Source: Heligmosomoides polygyrus polygyrus (lineage: Eukaryota > Nematoda > Chromadorea > Rhabditida > Heligmosomidae). From it: 64,000 nucleotides of DNA. The notes beneath the pieces were generated by a model. The model saw nothing but the letters and a program-made list of their open reading frames with translations. It was not told the origin of the DNA and ran no database searches. This document shows, piece by piece, positions 32,681 to 44,700 of the stretch. The first letter of the stretch is position 1, and each line of letters opens with the position of its first letter. Position numbers and translations under genes: made by a program. The DNA lies in assembly GCA_947396885.1 (NCBI GenBank), contig OX377205.1, positions 65,382,969 to 65,446,968 on the forward strand. The letters run 5' to 3'.

Positions 32681-34768
32681 CAGGGGTGTGCGTAAATGAA
32701 ATCCGAAATTTCGTAAATCGTAAATCGTAATTACGAAAAAATCGTCGTAAATCGTAAACCGTAAATCGTAAGAGGTGCCTGACTTATAGTGCATCTAATT
32801 TCCTTGTTTTTTTTTTCTATTATTTCAAAGCTAATCGAAGCTAACTATGTTTTATTGAGATGTTTTCAGCTTGAGCTGGACACTTTTCTAATTAAGATGG
32901 AAGCCATTAAAATCAACTAGCACCTTTCAAATCAAGCTGGACAAGTTCTTGGAGAACCAAAATAAAGTGCTTGTTCAGAAATGCTATCTTAAAAGGCGCC
33001 TATACAGGGTGCCCAAATAAAAAGCTTACACTGCTTGGACGACCAAAAATGTTTATCATTCTACTAGCCATTGGCTTGCATATAAAACTATGACTTCATA
33101 GAAACAACCGCAACAACTCCGAATAAACCAACAAGAGCCATTCCATTCAAAACCGAAAAAATAATTTGATCGCTGGTCAACTCGAAGAAAACAGTATTTG
33201 TTCAAATAATCCAACAAGCATCCCTACTGAGTGAGCGCATGGCATTTTCTATAGTATGACACACTTAAAGTTCTAAGCCTTCTCACATTTTGAATTGTAC
33301 CCAACAGCATTTTTGTAGCAGACGGGAAGGAATTGTGTGACGATTGAAAGAGTATAATCACATTTTGGACACTCATCGTAGCCGGATTTTTGACTTCAAA
33401 TTATAAAAGAAGATATTTGTGTGGCATTCTTTAGGAGTAAAGTAGAGAAGCAAGGTGCAGCTTGAATTGAAAGTGGTTTAACTGACTCATACAAGGTGCA
33501 TTTTAAAGATAAGAGAAACCCATGGTAGAGAAGTCGTAGGAGGATGGCTATCGCGTGCTCCAGAATAGTTCTTGATTAGGATCCTACCACGGGCAATCAA
33601 GTCTTCCATACCTGCTGGTTGTGAATTCCTGATTTGCCTGAGAAGGATAAAACACTGACCTCTAAATCGGCGGCAACCGCAATTTATTCTATAGGGCAAA
33701 TACACCCAAATGACGTCTACGGTATCCCACAGAGGTAGAAAGAATGGATGGCGCATCTCAAACAGGGACTGGCTAACGTCATGCTTTGTCCCTTATCATT
33801 TTTGAAGGCCAGCACAGCTTCTGCAATGAAAGATCGTCGTTCGACGATACCAGGCAATTTCTTTCGGCATTTACTTCGCTCACAGGTTAGCTTGCACTTG
33901 TTAACTTTCGGAAACTCCAAAATATTGCATTACTAATTAATGACTGCTTGCATTCGCCAGCCCTGCTCTCTACATTCACAACAAACGCTATCGTATCTTT
34001 TGCCCAGTCTTTAGCATTCTGAACGGATGCATAGAGCGAACGCAACAGCCCCAATCAAACCATTGAAACGACACCAAAGTGTCAAACTTTTTCACTTCTA
34101 TTATGAAAGTGCCAGTGCTTAATGCGCACCTCATACGTAAATAGACTACGCTCCATGACGTGCAGTGATAAGCAGATTGAAACATGATTGTTTTATTCTT
34201 TCCAACAGTTCAGCTGTTATTCCACAGCCTCCAATCAAGTCCAATATTCCTTGACGGCTTTGCATGAGTTCTACTCGTGTGCATTGGAAAGAGTCGTCTA
34301 TGTGGTGGTTGCAGCATGGAATATGGTTCAGCAGGTGATCGTCTTCATTCCAGTGCAAGGAGAATTTTCATGTCTTTCTGTAGACTGGAACTCAAACAAC
34401 TCGGATGTGAGATGTTGTGCTAGAGTGTGACCAGAAAAAAGGCTACCCCAGTTCCATTGTCAGGAATTAACTCGAGCGGCCTATCCACAAAGCTGCGTTG
34501 ATGTGTCACAACGCCACAGCAGAACCTAAAAAATAAATAGGAAATGGCAATGGGCTATGAGGGAAGTCTTTAAAAGTGAGTACATCGTCATAATCCTAAT
34601 CACATCACGTTATGTGGACGTTTGTCATTCGTGGAACGAAGATCACATTTACGAAAATTTACGATTTACGACCCGAAATGTCGTAAATCGTAAATCGTAA
34701 AAAATTTGCCAAAAACCACCGTAAATCGTAAAATCGTAAATCGTAAATCGTAATTACGCACACCACTG
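32681..34768. mobile_element. Non-autonomous hAT-like transposon (copy 2)
   Basis: The left end is CAGGGGTGTGCGTAA and the right end TTACGCACACCACTG, matching the ends of the 614-2530 element. The flanks ATGGTTAA (32673-32680) and ATGCTTAA (34769-34776) agree at 7 of 8 positions. Subterminal regions are arrays of CGTAAAT at both ends in inverted orientation. A SINE copy sits inside at 33520-33800. No transposase was recognised. Confidence 0.8.
33520..33800 (+). mobile_element. tRNA-derived SINE nested in hAT-like copy 2
   Basis: The body blocks GGCAATCAAGTCTTCCATAC, GAGAAGGATAAAACACTGAC, CCCACAGAGGTAGAAAGAAT, GACTGGCTAACGTC and TTTGTCCCTTATC are collinear with the family. The A box region is degenerate. 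It inserted after, or with, the hAT-like element. Confidence 0.6.
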
Positions 34769-34859
34769 ATGCTTAAGTATCCGAGAACACAGCTTTTCCG
34801 TAGCTTCACCACGATCGTTACAGATATCTATTCTTGTGCGTTCGGTGAGAGCCATTTTC

Positions 34860-35347
34860 ACGCCAATTTGGGCACCTCTCAACCAAATTGGACCCATATC
34901 AAATCAAACTTTTTGCTTTATTTTTAAACCGAACTAGGCTCTATTCTATGCAGGCTTGACGTTTTTGAAATCAAGTCGAACGTTTTCCAAATTGGAAAGG
35001 GATACAAACGAGAGCATTATGCTATTTTACTACGCTAAAAAAAACTGTTGCCTTTCTTTGTTCTGGATTAAGCTTTTAACCACAGTTTTTCCTTGACAAA
35101 TAAAATTTCCATAAAATTTCAAACAGTGCATTCACGTATTGAGACAGATGACTTTTAAAAATTTCAAAATGTGATACTCTATTCTCCTTGAACGAAAATT
35201 ATTCTAACTTTCTCGGAAAGCGTCTGGTGTAATGTGGAGGAACCTCGATCTAATTTGGTAGATGTCCAGTTTGGTTCTTAAGCGTCAAGCGTGATTAGAA
35301 GAGTGGTCAATTTGATTTTTAGAAGTGTCCAATTTGACATGTTGCTT
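34860..35347. repeat. FB-1 foldback family, copy next to the GPD2 gene
   Basis: It contains ACCAAATTGGACCC-like outer arm sequence, AAGCTTTTAACCACAGTTTT, ATAAAATTTCAAACAGTGC, CTTGAACGAAAATTATTCT and a final TGTCCAATTTGACATG. The order matches the 54390-55215 copy. It ends about 350 bp upstream of the GPD2 start codon. Confidence 0.55.
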
Positions 35348-35682
35348 CGTTGAAATAAGTGACCAGTAAATGGATTTCCACTTTCTCATGTAACGGAAAG
35401 GTTCTTTGTGCAACGATCTGGTTCCTTAGGCTTGTCACCTATTGGCTCAGTTGTCGATGTTACTTTGGAATCTTTAAATACGTCCTGTCAGTGGAGGAGT
35501 TCTGTTGCGGGTGGAGTGGACAGCTGTTGTTCAGTGCTTCAAGTGTTAAACGAATTAACTTGTTCAGACTTTGCAGGATGCTCAAAGCTGTACGTATTGC
35601 ATTTCCTCTGCGTCCATCATGTTCTCGTCTTGCGATCGGCTACGCGGTTGTTTCTTGAGATAAGTGTTAAGAGTTTCCGCCC

Positions 35683-35688
35683 TTTCAG
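35683..35688 (+). promoter_or_regulatory. TTTCAG acceptor 14 nt before the GPD2 start codon
   Basis: TTTCAG is the nematode splice acceptor consensus and lies only 14 bases before the ATG at 35703. That distance suits SL trans-splicing or a 5' UTR intron. Which one applies cannot be told from the sequence alone. Confidence 0.6.
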
Positions 35689-35702
35689 GTTCATTTCTCA
35701 CA

Positions 35703-38700
35703 ATGTTCGCCTCTCGACTGGCGAGAGCCGGTGCGGTGGTGGGCGCCGCAGCGGTCGCCGTCTACTCACTCGATGTCACGAACGAAAGCCGCTTCAAGCG
35801 TCAGATGGTACGGATTTGAATGTTCAGCAGGTTTCAAAAAGAGGACAGAGACTAGGACGAGGGAAAGCGCGATCCCTTCCTTTTGAGAATGTCCGTCGTT
35901 AAATGTATCCAAGTCTTATCTGTTCCCTTTCAGAAGGAGTATTTTCGCACAGCACATGCTGACAAACTCGCAGAACTAAACAAAAGGCCGTCCAGTGCGT
36001 TACCGTCAAGAAAAGAAATAGTAGATGCTTTAAAGGCGAGTTTCCTCGATAGCACATTTTCTCGCCTTTTGTGTTTAATGGACAGCGTTCCAGAGTGGTG
36101 AAGAATATGACGTACTAGTCATCGGCGGAGGTGCCACCGGTGCCGGTGTCGCCCTAGATTCACAGACACGAGGTTGGTTGCTGTTTTTAAGTGAATCTCG
36201 CTGCATAATCCATTCCTAGGGAATCTTAACATTTCACTGTGGTGGCGTATTGCCAGGTAGCCTGCTCTCCCTGTCAGTGGTTTCGTCGTCTATGCTCGGA
36301 GATCTGGGTCCGTCAGATACTCTTTACTATCCTTGAGAGCTCTGAAGCTGCCATTGCAGCTCTTCGCCTCCTGCCCACCTCGCCTTTTATGTCGCCCTCT
36401 ATGTTCACCGAACCTCCCTGCTGCACGTCAGACGACGACTCACTGATTTGAGTACCTTTAAGCAGAATACATTCTTCCTCCCAGACGTTCATGATCTTGT
36501 CTTTTCGGGTGGTTTGCAATCCTATCCTTTTCTTGCTTCGTTCAGGGGCCGTATGCTCGTCTACCCCGACTCTCCCCGATGGGGGATTGGGGCGTGATAA
36601 GATATGTCGATATTGATTGGATTTCCCCCAACGGGGGAACACGAGCATACGGCCCCTAGATCTACAGGCATCGCCTATTGTTTAGCAGTAGAATTCAAGA
36701 AGATTACGATGTCGTTAGTAAAACGATTATTTGTGTGGAATCTCCTACCTTTTCGTCCCAGCCCAGCGATTTCATTATCTACGGCAGCGTTGCGACGAAC
36801 AGCTTCGACAACACAGTAATGCCCTGCCGCTTCACCTTCTCGACGGGTAAGGGTGGTGGCACAGCTGGTGATCCGTCGTCTTCCAGAATAGCAGCCGGCT
36901 GAGGTTCTTACCTAGGAGGACTCCACTCTATGGTCGATGTGCGCAGGCAAAATGCCATTCGTTTCAGCGATGCCTTTTCGTAGCCGACGAAGGTGAGAAG
37001 TAGAGGCAGACAGTATTCTCAGGAAACCGCAGTGAGACTCGATAGGGTCAGGATACATGCAGCTGAATTCCTCGCAGAATCTAGCCTGCTCCACGGGCTG
37101 GGCTCCATCCGGTGTCCTTGATATACGTGCAAGAACAATCCTGGTAAAGAAGAAAAGTAGCAGGCATACAGCACGGCAGTTTCGAAGACATTTTCTGTCG
37201 TGTGTAAAATGTTGGCACTAGTATGACACGCAGGGAATGTCCTTCAGCCCGAAAAGCTCGGCCGGAAGGTATTCCTGGCTGTGCCCCATTGTTCATGTCC
37301 TTGATCGCATCTTGGACTTCGGAAGGAAGAATCGGATGCGGTGCTTCATCTACAAAGGTGTTGAGGATAGGCACGGCAGTGGATAAGCGAAAGGCGTCCA
37401 TGTAGAATCTCTCCGTTATCTATTCTATCTCACAGGGAGAATGGGTGAGAGCCTATCCTCGTTAACCAAACATGATGGCGGAGTACTGTATTCACAGAGG
37501 TTCCTGCGGCGCTTCCTCAGATCAGACCTTCTTCGTGCAATTTCCAAGAACTTCTTGCATCTGTAGCGCTGTAGACTCTCTTGCAAAGCCCGTCTGCTGC
37601 TAGTATTGGCTAACAACCGCTCTATTTCCGCTGCACTCGGACCCAATATCAAAACGTTTCTTTGTTGAATCAACTCCTTGGTGGCGTTCGAAATGTGGGC
37701 CCAGCCCTCGTTCGAGACGTTCGAGACGTCTTGGTGGCCTCCCAGAGAACTAATTTCCATTGAGAAGAGATCATAGTGCTCCGTAGAGTTCTCTCTGCTC
37801 GGCCAGTCGTGTCTGGATATGACGTCCAAAGGATGCGCTCATCGTAAACCTCATCTTTGCTCCTTCTTGTAGATGGCTGATATTCTTCTCCAGGTTTTGG
37901 CTGAATCCACTCGAAGGAGGCGGTGATCCAATCCATTGCGGAACGATGGCACTACTACAACATCGATAGATACCACCGTCAGTTGGTAACTTTGTGGGCG
38001 AGTCCTACATGAGTCGTCCCACTGGAGGATTTCCATGTGCATCGACGATTCCTTCTTCATGAAGATGGAGTTTCCATGAAAGGGCGTGAATTGAAGTCCA
38101 GCGAAACGATTGCCGCTTTCGTTCCGTTTCACAATTTCAAATCTTCCGATCCTACACTTCTCCTCGACATCCATTCCGACTTTGGCGTTGAAGTCTTCTT
38201 CGACGAAGTTGTAAAAGAATTTCTCGTTGCAAATAACTTCCAGCTACAGATACAAAGTAAACGTTCTGATAAGATAAACGGCTGACTTTGGTGAGTAGCA
38301 GCTGATGATACTGATTGGCCTTCACTAAGCTTCCGTAGAAGGGTCGAACTCTTTCTTAGCATGTGATACCCTGCTAGAGATTGAAATCTCCGATGTACAG
38401 CCCGACACCCATTGCCACCCTCGCACCACGATCAGGCGCCGCACCATGTGGGAGGAATGTGAGGGGGCGGGGGTCTAAGTTATTCTCTTTTGACACCATC
38501 ATGGATCTCTCTGGAGGTTTAACCGCCTGCTTGTGAACTTTTATAACGCTCTCGCAGGAGGCTCCCAACCTTTGATTGTCGGATTTTTGTCCTAAACAAA
38601 AGCGCGTGCACGTCTAGAACTGGGGTCCACTGTCGTCTTCCTTCACACCTTCAATAGAATTCGCATTAAAACTTTTAAAAGGAACCATTAAGCACAACTT

Positions 38701-41700
38701 TGTATACACTTTAACTTTAGAGAGAGACCACTTGCTTAGGTCAGGGAAAAAGCTACCTGTTATAGAAAGCATACCGGTGAGTGGCATCCTCCCTCGCTCT
38801 AGGCCCGCACCTAGAAGCGTTAGTGGAATCGCGAAATTCTCCCCACGAAATCGCACCTAAAGCTTCTTTAGCTCATACCTAGGTTAGACAAGCTTAGAGA
38901 GGGAGGCGCTTTTCCACAGCAAGTGGCTTTCGGTGCAATTTTGCTTTGGAACTGCCAAGTGATGCTTTGCTGAATAACGTCTATCTTCATTATTCTTGGA
39001 ATCCCAGTGCTTCACAGTGAGAGGAAAATGGGGTGTTTTGAATGGAGGATATTATGGGGCATAGGATAAGGAAGAGATTGCTCCATTTGAGGTCGGTCCC
39101 CTCAAACTCGGACGGCACCTTGATCTACCGTGTCGCAGCAATTCAGCTGTGTTTTCATCTAGAGTTCTTGGAACAATTCTCTGGTCGTCGCCAAGGACGG
39201 GAAGAGTTGACTACCGAAGTTGGCCTGCCCCCTGCTCTATTATTTGGCACAGTTATACCGTTTGCTGTTTCATTCCTCCACAGTGTTTCAGGCCTCAAGA
39301 CTGCTCTAGTAGAGTTGGACGACTTCTCGTCAGGTACTTCGTCGAGGAGTACGAAACTGATCCATGGCGGGGTGCGGTACCTTCAGGCGGCTATCATGAA
39401 GGCCGATATAGAGCAATATCGGATGGTGAAGGTGGGAAGATCCTGAGAATGCCGACTCATCCTAGTGGAGACTGCATATTACAGGAAGCGCTTTTCGAAC
39501 GAGCGAATTTACTGGAGATCGCCCCACATCTAAGTGCTCCCTTACCGATCATGTTGCCGATATACAAGTGAGTTACGTTCTAGGGTTTGGGTTTGAATCT
39601 GCAACTATTTGCTTTTGTACGCCTTCATGTAGATGACGTTTTTCTGATAAAAAGCAGATTGCTTTTCGAAAAAGTTTGCGGGAAGGTTCTGACATAGCCT
39701 TTGCCCATTTTGATAGAGCTTCGCTTTTAGAAAATTTTCTAGACTAGCTTGCATTGCTGGTACAGAATATCGAAAATCTCTCACTTCTGCCGCTCGAGTC
39801 TTCTCTTGGTTTACTAAAGGGTTTTTTGTGGCTCATCGTTTTTGATATTATTCAGTTTCAGACACCGTACTCTTCGTTTCAGACTGTGGCAAGTGCCGTA
39901 TTATTGGGCTGGCATCAAGGCCTACGACTTGATATCGGGCAAAAGAGTTTTGAAAAACTCGTTCTTCATCAGTAAGTCGTCCGCGATGGAACGGTAGGTG
40001 TTCCTTCGAGTTTAATTATTTAATTAACTATTTAAATTTATTCAGATGTCGTTGTGGTCATAGGGCATAGGGCCCATAACAGGTCATGCAGCATATCAGG
40101 CGAATAATCGCAAACGTTGTTCAGTTAATCTCTAGAAGGTGGCGAACAGGGGGCTTTTATTACAGTCACTAAGGGGTCTCCGTTGAATCCCTCCTTAGAT
40201 TTTTGGTATACACCGTGCAGTTTATCTCTTCGATAGCTGAGTGTTGTTTGAATCATGGTCTAGCATACCCTCACAGATGGGTGAGCACATGTATTCTTCC
40301 TCCCAGAAAGAGCATTTCAGTAGACAAACCTCAAACAGGTGGGCCATCTGATCGGCGTACTAGATCTGGTACTGGGCTGTACTAGATCTAGTGCATCGGA
40401 TCATGCCGCTACCACTACTACCTCATTCATTTAAAATCCTTTCTCTTTTTTTCTGCGTATAAATGTTGTTGTTATCTCATCATTTATGTCCAACGCTAAC
40501 GTTTTGATGTGCAGTTCAAGTTATTGACGATTAAGGTACTTCTACTTCTTGGGGGCTGGAATGTGAAACTCTTTGGGGTGCTCTTTGGCTCGTTCTCTTT
40601 GGGTCTCTAAAGGGACTCACACTCAGACGGAGAAGCGGGGTTTTTTGAAAATTGAGTTCCACCCAACAACCTCGTGGCTCAGGTGTCACAAACGCTATTA
40701 GCAGCAGTGCCGAGATTGAGCTTTCAAGAAGAGAAATTCAATGTCAGGTTTCCCATGATAAAGAGCGAGTCTCTCAAAGGAGCGCTGATATACTACGACG
40801 GTACGCACAACGACGCCCGCATGAATCTGGCCATTGTACTAACAGCTATCCGACACGGAGCTAAGGCATGTTTCCATGAAGACTGCGACAGCTCCACTAA
40901 GAGTCCGACCGACAGCAACAGCTCTGTTTAGTGCGCCAATCACGTCAAGGTCGAGCGACTAATCAAGGACGCCAACGGGAAGATTGCTGGAGCCCATGTT
41001 AAGGATATGGTAAGCTGAGCATCCTCCAGGAACATTGCCTGGAGTATTCAGATCTTGAGTGAGGCTCATTGAAGGTATCTGGCAATGAGTGGGATATCAA
41101 AGCGAAGACGGTCGTCAACGCTACGGGACCGTCGACAGACTCGATTCGAATCATGGCCGACCCGCAGACGAAACCGATCTGCGCCCCGAGCTCCGGAGTC
41201 CACATCGTGCTGCCGGGATACTACAGGTACTTCATGAACTTCAGACTCTTCTCAGTCGTTGTCTTACCACGCGGTCATATGGCTTCTGGCCGCGATTTAC
41301 TCACCCGCTTTTAGTCGCTCTTTCTCATATTCGTTATCTAGCTCACCTTGCTTTAGCTGCTTTTTATCCATTCAGCATCTCCCCTCTCTATGGTCGCTTG
41401 ATGTCATCCTACCATATTTCCATATAATAGAAACATTGTTCTGTTTCCGTCCGTGCTGTTCTTCTTCAGCTGGTTCAATCTGTGCCGTCACCCTCATATA
41501 TCTCTCAACCCCATTGGAATTAATTTTCCGTCTGCTTCGCCTGTTCCACTATCTCTTGACATCTAGTTTTCGATGGCATTTGCTTCGTCTAATCTCTGGT
41601 TATGATCGATTCAAAGGTGGTTTTTGAAGAACTCGAGTTCCATTCGTTATGACTTCCTTGGTCACATGTGTGCATAGTGGCGCAGTCGCTAGAAGCGAGC

Positions 41701-44700
41701 ACGGCATGAACGCCTCGATTCGAAAAGGGGTTCCTGTCTCGCCAACTCCAAGCAGGTCTTCCGGGTGCCTTCTATGGGAGCGAGAAAAATGGCTGCTTCA
41801 TCGACCACGGCAGCTCATTGTACAGGCCTGATGTACATTGGAATTATTTCCACGATATCAGGTGGAGCCAGGCGTCCGTGGCGCATTCCAAGCAAGAATG
41901 GCTAAACAACATCATTATTTACCCAGTGTTCATCCACTGCTACCGTGTTACGCTCTGTATTATCTCATATGAAGATCCCGAGTCACTATCTCATGCTACC
42001 TTCAGCCCATCGAACACTGGTCTCTTGGATCCTGACACGTCTGATGGTCGTGTGATTTTCTTCCTGCCATGGGAGCGCATGACCATTGCCGGAACAACAG
42101 ACTCACCTTCTGAAGTCACTCTGACTCCCATTCCTACGGATGCCGATGTGGAGTTCATCTTGAAAGTGAGGAATTCTCGGCTTCCACTGTCCCACCTTCT
42201 TGTTACCTCTAGAGTTAACACTCTGTTTCAGGAGATCCGTGGATATTTGTCTAAGAGTGTGTCCGTACGGCGAGGTGATGTGATGAGCGCCTGGTCAGGA
42301 CTACGCCCACTAGTTCGTGATCCCAACAAGAAGGATACGAAGAGCCTAGCGAGGAACCACATCATAGAGGTTAGTAGAAGAGACAACAAGGAGGGGAAGA
42401 TTCTACGATAACCGATGAGACCTTAACTCTGAGTTTGGGCCTGTTTTGCTTTGTGAGAGGTTACAGTTTCATTAAGGTCTCCGAATCCGGATTGGTCACA
42501 ATTGCAGGAGGAAAGTGGACAACGTACAGGCATATGGCCGAGGAGACTGTTGACGCATGCATCAAGGCGAGCTCGTTTACCGCTTACGCTCTTCAGTCAT
42601 AGGTCACCTGTCACCCTGCTGATAATCTAGTTGCTCGAGGGGCGCCAGCAAGGGTCCCTGTTGTGTCCCAGAGCTGTTCAATAGATCATCCTCGCCCGAG
42701 ATACAGCAACGTTATTCCGTTGTTCAAGACCTCACCAAGAAGTCCGCCCAACGCGCTGGTTGACGACCTGCTTTTTACATCCTGCGGAATCCAGTCGGTC
42801 GGTCCGCCTAGTGGTTGTCCACGCAACGAATTATGTAGCCGGCCCATCCATTTTTCGACGACTTGGCCCATGTGACAGCGTCTCTAAGCTTCGAACGCCG
42901 GCGAAGCTCGGAACTCCAGGGGCCTTCTCTCACCGACTCTAAATGTCACGCCGATCATTGTCCTCTCAATTCCTCACAGCGCGACGTCGTGTCTATCATG
43001 GCTTCGTGGAGCCAGTCTGAAGCGTGCAGGAGGATCAGTGAAGACGAATAGGCAGGTTATGAGGCCGGACATTCCTCAATGATCATAATGTCGTCACGGT
43101 GGCGAAGGTGTTGCGGATGCCGGCAGTCGGTCTTCTCTGCTATGCCTTCCCATTCTAGGTCGCCCATGACGATTTCGATGGTGACGCTGAACAGCTTCTG
43201 GGATTCGGTATCCTCTTGCTGAACCCCTCTCTTCACGGTGACGACAACTTCGTGGTATAAGGGGGCAATATTTGTCGTGAATCCGCTGTGCACCTCTGCA
43301 GTACCCTGGTGTACTGGGTAAGAGCGCTATGTGTGACTAGAGCTTCGATGTGAAGCTTTTCAGGCGACTTTTGCGGCCCATTCTTGGCGTAGAGGTTGCC
43401 GATGATCACCATGTAGCAGGTGTGGTCTTTCCTAGAGAATTCCAGCTCCACCTACAAAGCTTCGACTTTCGCATCATAATCCAATATTGGAGCGTACGCG
43501 ATGAATGCAGCCATAGTACGGTACGGAGCCGCATCGCTTTAATCGACCCGTGACGTCGAACTTGATATTATTGGCTTTCGTCATCAGTCCTCGAGGGATG
43601 CTTCCCATGTAAGCCTACGGGCGTTGTAAATACAGATTTTCAATTTACGCAGCCTAGTTGGGACCTGCGATTATGGCACCCTGTCCGTAGTGGTCCTACC
43701 TATCGCACCAGAAATGGGGCTCATTCAGGGTCATGGGAATGAGGTGTTCTAGTGCTCACTGAACTAAAAGGCAAGCAGCTAGTCAGGCTTTGTCGTGCAA
43801 TGACTCCGGCCAGCCATCCAGTCTTCACGAAGAGACAAACGATAGTTCTAAGGAGGCCTCGAATCATCTTTGCATGGCAGTCTTTTGGCAGGACCGACGT
43901 CTACGCAGAACCGATCACACGCCACGCCACAAATTTATTCTACTGTTTTGAGCCACTGTCCTGCACTGTCATTGTACCTTCTTTTTCAGTCACATAACCT
44001 GAAGCCAACCAACGGATGCATAACGGCTGGACTAATGCTGGAAGGTGGACACGAATACGATCCGCTGCTGTATATTCACCTTGTGCAGGACTACGGACTG
44101 GAAGTGGATGTAAATCTCAGAAGCCGTTAGTAGTCTGTAAGAGCCAGTGCCACAGCTAGTTCCGTCCAGGTAGCGCAGCACCTCGCCCACACATATGGCG
44201 ATCGAGCATTCGTGGTTGCGCGGATGTGCAAGATGACTGGAAAGCGATGGCCGATCATCGGTAATCGTCTTCACCAGGAGTTCCCGTATCTGGACGCCGA
44301 GGTAAGTTATTGGAGTGGTCTGCCGCGTAATGACAAGCTAGTCCACATGTTGGCTTGCAAAGCTGCTCAGTTTTAGCCGTCAAACCGTGAGTCTCCTGCT
44401 GGCATAATCGACCGCTATTTTCGTGTTAGCCATGGGATCGTAGTTAGAGGTTATTCTAGGAAGGATGGTTCCTAGCTAATAGATTTATTTTCATTGCATA
44501 AGTAATAGTCAGTAAGGAGAACTCGTGAGCGACTATACTTTTCTCTATATTGCCGCACTTTTCAAGGCCTGTACATGCTTCAGAGGCGGCCGAATGAGCC
44601 GCTGAACGACCGTTTTAGCGTTGAACTACCGTTTTAGTGCCAAGGGGCCACCCAATTTGTCTCGAGTCTAACTGCTCCAATTGCTCGCGGACCACGGAGA

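Noticed and set aside
35408..35902. 164-codon + strand open frame before and over the first GPD2 exon
   Set aside because: It overlaps the first GPD2 exon in another frame and runs into its intron. It shows no family similarity.
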